From: TMED26 sp002694075
GTDB lineage: Bacteria > Pseudomonadota > Alphaproteobacteria > Thalassobaculales > Thalassobaculaceae
DNA: 6,861 bases
Direction of reading: 5' to 3'
Assembly (NCBI GenBank): GCA_036160575.1
Contig: JAYYDT010000078.1
Coordinates: forward strand, 1 to 6,861
Shown here in pieces: positions 1 through 5,409 of the stretch (positions are counted from its first letter, which is position 1; each line of letters opens with the position of its first letter). Made by a program: the position numbers and the translations under genes. Under the pieces are notes generated by a model, which was given only the letters and a program-made list of their open reading frames with translations, searched no databases and was not told the DNA's origin.

Positions 1-517
1 GGCCGCGATTACCAATGACATTTACACCAAAGAGGATCAGCGCATCCTGACCGCCACCGGCGCGCTGCCGGCGGAACGGATTATGGGGGTGGAGACCGGC
101 GGCTGTCCGCACACCGCGATCCGCGAGGACGCCTCGATCAACCTCGCGGCGGTCGCCGACATGAACACCAGCTTTCCCGATTTGGACGTGATTTTCATCG
201 AAAGCGGCGGCGATAACCTGGCCGCCACTTTTTCGCCCGAGCTGGCCGATATCACGATCTACGTGATCGATGTGTCGGCGGGCGAGAAAATCCCTCGCAA
301 GGGCGGCCCGGGCATTACCCGTTCCGATTTACTGGTGATCAACAAAGTCGATTTGGCGCCATTGGTGGGCGCCGATTTGACCGTCATGGACGCCGATAGC
401 AAGCGCATGCGCGACACTCGGCCGTTTATCTTCAGCAACCTCAAACAGGGCGACGGTGTCGATAAAATCGTCGCCTTCATCGAACAGGCCGGAGGCCTTT
501 CGCCGGTCCGCCATTGA
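1..517 (+). CDS. ureG: Urease accessory GTPase UreG (3' part, start outside window)
   Basis: UreG is the SIMIBI-class GTPase that, with UreE, UreF and UreH/UreD, delivers nickel to apo-urease in the cytoplasm. The frame runs from base 2 to a TGA at 515-517 and gives 171 visible residues. Recognisable parts in visible numbering are TNDIYTKED (4-12), the UreG-specific VETGGCPHTAIRED (30-43) whose Cys35-Pro36-His37 is the nickel-binding CPH motif, the ESGGDN switch (67-72), and the NKVD guanine-specificity motif (114-117). If CPH corresponds to residues 72-74 of Klebsiella UreG, about 37 N-terminal residues are missing, including the Walker A loop. The visible part shows no break. ureG is commonly the last or near-last gene of urease operons, so the rest of the operon should lie to the left. 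Identification is essentially certain from the motifs. Confidence 0.97.
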   Translation, partial: AAITNDIYTKEDQRILTATGALPAERIMGVETGGCPHTAIREDASINLAAVADMNTSFPDLDVIFIESGGDNLAATFSPELADITIYVIDVSAGEKIPRKGGPGITRSDLLVINKVDLAPLVGADLTVMDADSKRMRDTRPFIFSNLKQGDGVDKIVAFIEQAGGLSPVRH

Positions 518-564
518 CGGGTTTCACACGTCCCCGACGCCCTGAGCCATTTGGAGAATTTGAC

Positions 565-756
565 ATGCTTCGCAGCTTGCTTTCGATCGTCGCCCTGGGC
601 GCGGCCATCACCGCCGTCGCCGCGCCGGCCGCCGCCCCCGCCGCCGCCCATTGCCCCCCGACGGTGGCGCGCGCCTGCGCGCCCCATCACCATTTCGTCG
701 CCGTGCCGGCACCGGTGCGGCCGCTGGCGCGCCCGTCGTCGCGGGCCACCGGTTGA
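565..756 (+). CDS. Small secreted Cys/His-containing peptide, unknown function
   Basis: This is a 63-residue frame starting at ATG 565, 47 bp after ureG. GGAG at 553-556 is a plausible ribosome binding site; an in-frame ATG at 514 overlapping the ureG end would add 17 residues but lacks as good a site and hides the signal sequence. Residues 1-28 look like a Sec signal peptide: Arg3, a hydrophobic core (LLSIVALGAAITAVAA), then an Ala/Pro-rich stretch with Ala-X-Ala processing options, most simply before His29. The mature part would be about 35 residues, with Cys30, Cys38, His29, His41-43 and a Pro/Arg-rich tail. The cysteines could form a disulfide and the histidines could bind metal; the position next to a nickel chaperone makes that tempting but it is inference. 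I do not recognise a family. The composition could also arise from chance reading of GC-rich DNA, hence moderate confidence. Confidence 0.5.
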   Translation: MLRSLLSIVALGAAITAVAAPAAAPAAAHCPPTVARACAPHHHFVAVPAPVRPLARPSSRATG

Positions 757-777
757 ACCGCGGCCGGACCAATTTTT
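744..777 (+). terminator. Possible terminator or attenuator hairpin around a stop codon
   Basis: GGCC (744-747) pairs with GGCC (762-765), and inside it CGGT (750-753) pairs with ACCG (757-760). A small asymmetric bulge separates the two stems. The three-base loop is exactly the TGA stop (754-756) of the small secreted ORF. A run of five T (773-777) follows after seven bases. The stem is short and the T run is not adjacent, so it is a weak intrinsic terminator at best. It could attenuate reading into the downstream GTG-started gene. Confidence 0.3.
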
Positions 778-791
778 AACGGGGAAAAGCT

Positions 792-968
792 GTGCTCGCG
801 GTTGTTTTTTTACTCGCCTGGATTGTCTTGAAAACACCCTTCGAACGCCGCGGTCTTGGCGACCGCGTGCGTTTTCTGGCGGCGATTGGCGCGGCGGTCG
901 CCGCCGAAGGGCTGGTGTTTTTGATTTTCGGCGTCTCGACGGTGGCGGTTTTGGTCGAGGGCGGCTAG
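792..968 (+). CDS. Small hydrophobic (probably membrane) protein, GTG start, unknown function
   Basis: A 58-residue frame runs from GTG 792 to TAG 966-968. GGGG (781-784) followed by AAAA sits at normal ribosome-binding distance from the GTG, and an in-frame TAA at 777-779 leaves no other good start upstream. The protein has two hydrophobic stretches, about residues 1-13 (LAVVFLLAWIVL) and 29-55 (ending in GLVFLIFGVSTVAVLV). A charged connector with FERRGLGDRVR (17-27) separates them. By the positive-inside rule this suggests a helical hairpin with a cytoplasmic loop. It lies 35 bp after the small secreted ORF and may share its transcript. No family is recognised. The start signal, the hydrophobic pattern and the exact fit into an otherwise unexplained gap support it; its shortness keeps confidence moderate. 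Confidence 0.5.
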   Translation: MLAVVFLLAWIVLKTPFERRGLGDRVRFLAAIGAAVAAEGLVFLIFGVSTVAVLVEGG

Positions 969-972
969 CCCC

Positions 973-986
973 CGGCAAAGGTGCCG
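973..986. terminator. Short hairpin between convergent genes
   Basis: CGGCA (973-977) and TGCCG (982-986) form a perfect 5-bp stem with a four-base loop in the 23-bp gap between the + strand small gene (stop 968) and the - strand lipocalin-like gene (stop 992). There is no T run on either side, so it is at most a weak bidirectional stop signal. Confidence 0.2.
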
Positions 987-991
987 CGGCG

Positions 992-1387
992 CTATTCGGC
1001 CGCGATCCGCCGCCATTTCAGGACGCGCTGTTGAAAGACCCCGTCATAGGTGGCGGCCGGCGGCGTCAGGACCATGGTCTCGCCCTCGAAATGGACCTTT
1101 CGCACCTGGTCGGTGCCGAGGCGCGCCGGGTCGCCGGCGGCGTCGACGCGGGTGATTAAGGTTGCGCCGTCATAGGTGAACCGCCCGCAATAGGACATGT
1201 AGGCGCGTGGCGCGCCGGCCGGCGGTTCGGCCCGGCCGTCGCAAATCACCGCCACCATTCGGCCGTCGCGGCCGAAGGTGACCCGGCCGAGCGCCGCCGG
1301 CCCGCCATAGGGCGGGTCCAGGGGGCGGCCGTCGCAATCGGTCGCCGCCGTCTCGATCAGCGCCCAAGTACCGTGAAGATTGTCCAT
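992..1387 (-). CDS. Lipocalin-like domain protein
   Basis: A 131-residue protein matching the bacterial lipocalin-like domain family (Lipocalin_5 type), a small beta-barrel found in uncharacterised or polyketide-associated proteins. Visible family features are an N-terminal GTW (6-8), the strand turn LGRVTFGRDGRM (33-44), YMSYCGRF (63-70), GTDQVRKVHFEG (91-102) and a C-terminal LKWRRI (123-128). This covers the whole domain at its usual length. There is no signal peptide, so it is probably cytoplasmic. The ATG at 1385-1387 is preceded by AAGGA at suitable spacing (plus-strand 1393-1397). It lies 50 bp after the flavin oxidoreductase on the same strand and is probably the second gene of that transcript, which suggests binding or modifying a small hydrophobic metabolite; that role is inference. 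Ligand and reaction are unknown. Confidence 0.85.
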   Translation of the reverse strand: MDNLHGTWALIETAATDCDGRPLDPPYGGPAALGRVTFGRDGRMVAVICDGRAEPPAGAPRAYMSYCGRFTYDGATLITRVDAAGDPARLGTDQVRKVHFEGETMVLTPPAATYDGVFQQRVLKWRRIAAE

Positions 1388-1411
1388 CCGCCGTCCTTTC
1401 GCGGGTAAAGG

Positions 1412-1450
1412 TCAGGTGCCGCGCTCAGGCGCCGCACTCAGGCGGCGGTG
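1412..1450. repeat. 13-bp tandem repeat, three copies, across the OYE stop codon
   Basis: Three units starting at 1412, 1425 and 1438 each begin TCAGG and continue as imperfect copies (TCAGGTGCCGCGC, TCAGGCGCCGCAC, TCAGGCGGCGGTG). On the - strand each copy carries a TGA, and the copy at 1438-1440 provides the stop of the flavin oxidoreductase. The first two copies also create a stem-loop: GTGC-C-GCGC (1416-1424), loop TCAG, GCGC-C-GCAC (1429-1437), eight pairs with one C-C mismatch. No T run follows in the - direction, so it would act in RNA stability or partial attenuation rather than as a classical terminator. Confidence 0.55.
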
Positions 1451-2529
1451 TCGCCAGCGGTGTCGTCGGCGACGAAGCCCTGCCAATTGCGCATATAGGT
1501 CACGAAGGTCGGGCTCAAGCCCTCGGCGCGGAGATGGCTTGGCGACACCGGCAAGGCGACGGGCGTGAAATCGGGCTCGGCTTTGACCTTTGCCGGAAAG
1601 TCATGGTGGAGGATCGCCGCCCGGCCGATGGCGACGAAGTCGACACCGGCGTCCATCGCCAGGCGGACATCGGCGCCGGTGGTGATTTTACCGGCGACGG
1701 TGAGGCGGGCGCCGGCCCGCGGCAGGGCCGCGAAGATATCCAACAGGCGGCGGCCGCGATGGGCTTCTTCCTCCGGTTCCTTGAAAATATCCCATAGCGA
1801 CATGTCCATGAAATCGACCTTGCCGCTGGCGCAGAGGTCGCGGTAAAGGGCGCTAATCTCGTCCAAACGCATGCCGAAACGCTCGGGCGACAGGCGCACG
1901 CCAAGGACGAAATCGGGCCGGCAACGGGCGCGAATCCCGTCGATGATTTCCCATAGCAGCCGGCTGCGATTATCCAAGCCGCCGCCATATTGATCGTCGC
2001 GGGTGTTCACTTCCGGGCTGAGAAATTGGCACAGCAGATAGCCATGGGCGCCGTGCAGTTCGACACCGTGATAACCGCATTCCTCGGCCCAGACGGCGGC
2101 CTGGATAAAGGCCTCGCGGGTGCGCGCCACTTCCGCCGCGGTCATCGCCCGGGCGCCTTTGCGGGCGACGTCGGACGGCGCCAGGATTTGTTCGCCGTTC
2201 TGGCCGATGGCGCGCATGCCGCCGTGGATCAACTGCATCACCGCCAGGCTGCCATGGGCTTTGATGCCCTCGGCCATGCGCCGATGACTGTCGAAATGCA
2301 GCGCCTCGGTCAGGCCCAATTGCCCCGGAAAGCCTTTACCCTCGTCGCGGACATAAACACCGCAGGTCATGGTCATGCCAAAGCCGCCGGCGGCGCGCAT
2401 GGTTAGCCAGGTAAATTCGTCGTCGCTGAGGCGGCCGTCCGCGTGGCTTTGCTGATTGGTCAGCGGGGCCAACATGAAACGGTTGGGCATGACTTGCCCG
2501 CTGGTGAAGGCGAGAGGTTCAAAAAGCAT
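1438..2529 (-). CDS. NADH:flavin oxidoreductase, Old Yellow Enzyme family
   Basis: A 363-residue FMN-dependent TIM-barrel ene-reductase of the OYE family, which reduces activated C=C bonds with NAD(P)H. Family signatures in order are MLAPLTNQQ (19-27), with Thr24 at the flavin-tuning position, and QLIHGG (99-104). The active-site block follows with His159-Gly-Ala-His162 and Tyr164, running into QFLSPEVNTRDDQYGG (168-183) and Asn187-Arg188. Then come VRLSP with Arg212 (211-215) and the phosphate-binding end GKITTGADV (280-288) and AIGRA (300-304). It ends with a single domain, so it is not the longer 2,4-dienoyl-CoA reductase or trimethylamine dehydrogenase form. The ATG at 2527-2529 has GGAG upstream on the - strand. 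It is divergent from the SDR gene and followed by the lipocalin-like gene. The substrate cannot be predicted; the family is certain. Confidence 0.95.
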   Translation of the reverse strand: MLFEPLAFTSGQVMPNRFMLAPLTNQQSHADGRLSDDEFTWLTMRAAGGFGMTMTCGVYVRDEGKGFPGQLGLTEALHFDSHRRMAEGIKAHGSLAVMQLIHGGMRAIGQNGEQILAPSDVARKGARAMTAAEVARTREAFIQAAVWAEECGYHGVELHGAHGYLLCQFLSPEVNTRDDQYGGGLDNRSRLLWEIIDGIRARCRPDFVLGVRLSPERFGMRLDEISALYRDLCASGKVDFMDMSLWDIFKEPEEEAHRGRRLLDIFAALPRAGARLTVAGKITTGADVRLAMDAGVDFVAIGRAAILHHDFPAKVKAEPDFTPVALPVSPSHLRAEGLSPTFVTYMRNWQGFVADDTAGDTAA

Positions 2530-2583
2530 TACGGTCTCCGGGCCGGGCGGTGCACACTTGGCGTGCCAGGTGGGGGGAGGCCC

Positions 2584-2611
2584 ATCTTACGTCGCCGGCG
2601 CGGCCGGTCAA
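2584..2611 (-). promoter_or_regulatory. Candidate sigma70-type promoter for the OYE gene
   Basis: On the - strand, TTGACC (2611-2606; five of six consensus positions) is followed after 16 bases by TAAGAT (2589-2584; four of six). Transcription would start near 2577 and leave a leader of just under 50 nt before the ATG at 2529. It lies in the 99-bp gap shared with the divergent SDR gene. No equally good promoter is visible for the SDR on the + strand; TTGGCG at 2558-2563 lacks a convincing -10. Confidence 0.4.
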
Positions 2612-2628
2612 AGCGGGAGACGAAAGAC

Positions 2629-3378
2629 ATGCGATTAGACGGTAAGACAGCGTTCGTGACCGGCGCCGCCCAGGGCATCGGCCTGGCCATCGCCCAGGCC
2701 TTCGCGGCCGAGGGCGCGCGCGTCGGCCTCGCCGATGTCAACGGCCCGGATGTCGCCGCCGCGGCCGATGCTCTGGGCCCGGAAGTGGCCTTGGGCCTGG
2801 CCCTCGACGTGCGCGATGAAGCGGCTGTCGTCACCGCCATCGAAGCGACCGAGGCGGCCTTTGGGCCGCTCAACGTCGCGGTCGCCGGCGCCGCTGTGAT
2901 CACCCCGCAGCGGGCGATCGCCGATCTTGACCTTAGCGACTGGCAAATGGCCCTGGAGGTTAATTTGACCGGCGCCTTTTTGGTCGCCAAGCACGCCGCG
3001 CAGCGCATGCGCGCCGGCGGCGGTGGGTCGATTATTCTGATCGCCTCGCAGATGGCCCAGGTGGCCTGGCCCGGCGGCGCCGCCTATTCGACGACCAAGG
3101 GCGGTTTGGTGCAATTGGCCAAGGGCCTGGCCCTCGACCACGCCGATGATGGCATTCGCGCCAACACCTTGTCGCCGGGGGGCACGGCGACTCACCGGCT
3201 GGAACGGAAATTTGGCGACATGCCGGCGGCGCAAGCCGCCTGGGGCCCGAAACATCCCCTCGGCCGGCTGGCCGAACCGGCGGAAATCGCCGCCGGCGCG
3301 GTATTTTTGGCCAGCGACGAGAGCGGTTTCATGACCGGCGCGGACCTGTTGCTGGACGGCGGTTACACCGCCTGGTGA
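2629..3378 (+). CDS. Short-chain dehydrogenase/reductase (classical SDR)
   Basis: A 249-residue NAD(P)-dependent oxidoreductase of the classical SDR family, of usual length. The cofactor loop TGAAQGIG is at 11-18. Asp36 at the end of the second strand favours NAD(H) over NADP(H), and Asp60-Val61 lies at the adenine pocket. The catalytic set is complete: Asn112, Ser140, Tyr153 and Lys157 (YSTTK). LSPGG (about 183-187) and the C-terminal FMTGADLLLDGGYTAW are typical. The usual NNAG motif after strand four reads VAGAA (85-89), an atypical form. The ATG at 2629 follows GGGAG with 9-base spacing and directly begins the fold; upstream in-frame codons lie in the control region and are rejected. It is divergent from the OYE gene, and its stop is 10 bp from the convergent Nudix gene. 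The substrate is unknown; names such as 3-oxoacyl-ACP reductase would be over-reading. Confidence 0.95.
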   Translation: MRLDGKTAFVTGAAQGIGLAIAQAFAAEGARVGLADVNGPDVAAAADALGPEVALGLALDVRDEAAVVTAIEATEAAFGPLNVAVAGAAVITPQRAIADLDLSDWQMALEVNLTGAFLVAKHAAQRMRAGGGGSIILIASQMAQVAWPGGAAYSTTKGGLVQLAKGLALDHADDGIRANTLSPGGTATHRLERKFGDMPAAQAAWGPKHPLGRLAEPAEIAAGAVFLASDESGFMTGADLLLDGGYTAW

Positions 3379-3388
3379 GGGGGCCGGG

Positions 3389-4012
3389 CTAGCGCCAGGC
3401 CCAAACCGGTTCGCCGAGATGGTCGACACGCTGCCGCCGGCCATGGACCGCGACCTCGCGGAATTGGTAAACCATCGCCGCCGTTGGCGCATGCAGGGTC
3501 TGGTCGCCAATCAAAATCCGGATCACCGGACGCGCGCTTTCGGGGATGTCGAAAAACACCGGCGAATCCGGTCGGTCCAACTCCCGCAGACCGATGCGAT
3601 GGATGCTGGCGACTTCGTCGGGATTGGCGCGCATTTCCGCGTCGGCGCCGGCCCAGACCACCACCGGCGTGATCACATAGCCCGATTTGGTCGGGTAATC
3701 GTCCAACACCCCCAGCACGGCGCCGGCGTCCAGATGGAGTTCGACCTCTTCGGCCAATTCGCGCAGGGCACCGGCGATGGCGGTTTCGCCCGCGTCGACG
3801 CGGCCGCCCGGCAACGCCCATTGACCGGCGTGTTTGTTCAGGCGCGGGCTGCGGCGAGTCAGGGCATAGGCGGCTTCGCCCGCCGCGTCGGCGACCAAGG
3901 TGATCGCCACGGCCGCCCGCTTCAAGCCGGTTGCGGCATGGGCACGCGGCGTGAATTTCGCCAGATTGCCAGCGACCCGGTCCCGTAACGCCGGCCCGTA
4001 ACGATAATCCAT
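3389..4012 (-). CDS. Nudix hydrolase, CoA-diphosphatase-like
   Basis: A 207-residue protein with one Nudix domain. Nudix enzymes cleave nucleoside diphosphates linked to another moiety using Mg2+ or Mn2+. The Nudix box runs from Gly70 through Glu76 to Arg84-Glu85-Leu-Ala-Glu88-Glu89 and keeps the metal-binding glutamates. The late Gly of the box (normally EExG) is Glu91. Just before it, LTRRSPRLNKHAGQWALPGG (51-70) resembles the UPF0035 motif of CoA pyrophosphatases (NUDT7/NUDT8, bacterial NudL), but with Asn59 where Arg is usual and Leu67 where Phe is usual. Downstream, TAAMVYQFREV (177-187) and EPVWAW close the family pattern. CoA or an acyl-CoA is thus a reasonable substrate guess, not proven. 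The ATG at 4010-4012 has AGGAG upstream on the - strand. It starts 24 bp after the phnA stop, so co-transcription is likely. Confidence 0.92.
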   Translation of the reverse strand: MDYRYGPALRDRVAGNLAKFTPRAHAATGLKRAAVAITLVADAAGEAAYALTRRSPRLNKHAGQWALPGGRVDAGETAIAGALRELAEEVELHLDAGAVLGVLDDYPTKSGYVITPVVVWAGADAEMRANPDEVASIHRIGLRELDRPDSPVFFDIPESARPVIRILIGDQTLHAPTAAMVYQFREVAVHGRRQRVDHLGEPVWAWR

Positions 4013-4036
4013 GGCGCTCCTCGCGCGGGCCGCCGC

Positions 4037-5284
4037 CTAGGCCGCGGCCGCCGCCAGCAATAAGGCCAGGGCGTCGAAATTGCGCGGCCGCTCGCCGGCG
4101 CCGGACACCGGCCGGTTGAACACCAGGGGCACCGCTTGCTCGCTGATCCCGCCATGCGAGCGCAACGGCGCGTCGAGCAGGCTCAGGTCATGGTCTTGGC
4201 GACGGGTGCCAAGGGTTATATGCCGTTCGGCGACCATCACCAGATCGCCGATACGGTCGGCCGGTAGCTGGAAACGTTCCGCCGCCGCCGCCTTGTCGAG
4301 GACCAGTTCCATGCCCGCCACCGCCGCCAAACGGTCGCGGGTGTCGGCCAGCGCGCCGGGGTCGGCGAGGTACGCGGTGGCGAAGGACCCCAGGGCGCCG
4401 TGGTGCACCACATAAGGGTCGGTGATCGGCAAAATCACCCGCGCTTGATCGGCGCCGAGCCAAGTGTCGAGCAGATCCTGGGCGTAAATCACCGCCGGCG
4501 CGCCAGCGGTGTCCGTCTTCGCGTTCATGCCATGGTCGGCGGTGATGGCGATGGCCGCGCCGGCGGCGTCGAGGGCCGCCAGATAGCCGTCGAACATGGC
4601 GTAAAAGCGATTGGCCTCGGGCGTGCCGGGGGCGTGCTTGTGCTGGATATAGTCGGTGGTCGTCAGATACATGAAATCCGGCTTGAACCCGTCCAGCAGT
4701 TTGACCCCGGCGGCGAACACAAACTCCGACAATTCGGCGGAGTAGACATCCGGCACCGGCCGGTCGAGCCAGGCGCTGGCCGCCGCCAGCCCATGTTCCG
4801 CTTCGCTGGTGTCGGCCGATTTCTCCGAGGAGAAACAGATCGCCCGGCCCTCGTCGAAGCGCAGGCCGTGGCCCAAAAGACGGCGCAGTTTATCCTTGGC
4901 GGTGACAATCGCGATGCGCGCGCCGGCGTCATAAAACGCCTGAAAAATCGTCGGGGCGCGCAGCAGGGCGGGGTCGTTCATCATCACCTCGGCCTGGCGC
5001 GCCGGGTCCCAAAAATAGTTACCGCAAATGCCGTGCACCGCCGGCGGCTGACCGGTGGCGATCGACATGTTGTTGGGATTGGTGAAGCTCGGAACCACGC
5101 AGTCGGCGATCAGCGCGCTACCGGTTTCGCGAATCCGCGCCAGGGTCGGCATCACTCCGGCGTCGATGGCGGCGTCGAAATAGGCCGGCTCGCAGCCGTC
5201 CAGACAGATCACGACAACCGGTCCCCGTGGCCAGGGATAGGTGCGACCATTGACGGTGAGCGGCGCTTTGGCGGGTGTGGACAT
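4037..5284 (-). CDS. phnA: Phosphonoacetate hydrolase PhnA
   Basis: A 415-residue zinc enzyme of the alkaline phosphatase superfamily that hydrolyses phosphonoacetate to acetate and phosphate (EC 3.11.1.2), the last step of 2-aminoethylphosphonate breakdown by the PhnW-PhnY-PhnA route. With the start at ATG 5282-5284, the metal ligands and nucleophile fall at Asp29, Thr68 (SFTNPNN), Asp211 and His215 (TDYIQH), Asp250-His251 (ADHGMN) and His377 (SHGG). These are the positions I recall for the Sinorhizobium meliloti enzyme, with Asn89 also conserved. This supports both the identity and the start. GGAAAG lies upstream of this ATG, whereas an in-frame ATG at 5297-5299 has no visible ribosome site. 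It has no signal peptide and should be cytoplasmic. No phnW, phnY or phn regulator is in view. It lies 125 bp after ggt and 24 bp before the Nudix gene. Confidence 0.96.
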   Translation of the reverse strand: MSTPAKAPLTVNGRTYPWPRGPVVVICLDGCEPAYFDAAIDAGVMPTLARIRETGSALIADCVVPSFTNPNNMSIATGQPPAVHGICGNYFWDPARQAEVMMNDPALLRAPTIFQAFYDAGARIAIVTAKDKLRRLLGHGLRFDEGRAICFSSEKSADTSEAEHGLAAASAWLDRPVPDVYSAELSEFVFAAGVKLLDGFKPDFMYLTTTDYIQHKHAPGTPEANRFYAMFDGYLAALDAAGAAIAITADHGMNAKTDTAGAPAVIYAQDLLDTWLGADQARVILPITDPYVVHHGALGSFATAYLADPGALADTRDRLAAVAGMELVLDKAAAAERFQLPADRIGDLVMVAERHITLGTRRQDHDLSLLDAPLRSHGGISEQAVPLVFNRPVSGAGERPRNFDALALLLAAAAA

Positions 5285-5336
5285 GATCGGGCTTTCCATG
5301 GAATGCGGGTTATCGGACGGCGAGGTTAGACCCACA

Positions 5337-5365
5337 GGCTTAGCCGCAAAACCATCGGCGGTCAA
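5337..5365 (-). promoter_or_regulatory. Weak candidate promoter for phnA
   Basis: In the 125-bp ggt-phnA gap, the - strand has TTGACC (5365-5360) followed after 17 bases by TAAGCC (5342-5337). The -35 match is good and the same hexamer occurs in the OYE promoter candidate, but the -10 match is poor (two of six). phnA may instead be read through from ggt. Confidence 0.18.
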
Positions 5366-5386
5366 AACCCTCGGCCGTCGAAACCG
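5346..5386. repeat. Imperfect ~16-nt direct repeat upstream of phnA
   Basis: Read on the - strand, three successive units share a core GGTTTYG: CGGTTTCGACGGCCGA, GGGTTTTGACCGCCGA and TGGTTTTGCGGCTAAG. A related GGGTTTTAACG overlaps the ggt stop at about 5408-5418. The first unit also contains a 5-bp hairpin, CGTCG-AAAC-CGACG (5376-5389 on the + strand). The arrangement could be a local slippage product or a set of regulator sites; nothing distinguishes these. Confidence 0.35.
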
Positions 5387-5409
5387 ACGCGCGTCACCTC
5401 CGGCGGGCG

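Noticed and set aside
565..756. Lipoprotein reading of the small secreted ORF (AAAHC)
   Set aside because: His immediately before the Cys does not fit a lipobox, which needs Gly, Ala or Ser there.
259..978. A 239-codon - strand frame and an overlapping 202-codon + strand frame (551-1159) over the ureG tail and small genes
   Set aside because: Both are Arg/Pro/Gly-rich with no motifs or ribosome sites and conflict with ureG and the lipocalin-like gene; the two short frames in this gap have better start signals.
3379..3405. A GGGCC/GGCCC stem as terminator between the convergent SDR and Nudix genes
   Set aside because: Only five pairs with a long loop, mostly inside the Nudix coding sequence, and no T run.
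2635..3510. A 291-codon open frame on the - strand opposite the SDR
   Set aside because: It mirrors the SDR codons, has no recognisable fold and runs into the Nudix gene; a GC-rich shadow.
4400..5329. A 309-codon open frame on the + strand opposite phnA
   Set aside because: phnA is certain from its catalytic residues; the opposite frame is open because of strong GC3 bias, has low-complexity Arg/Gly/Val/His-rich content, and shows no motif.
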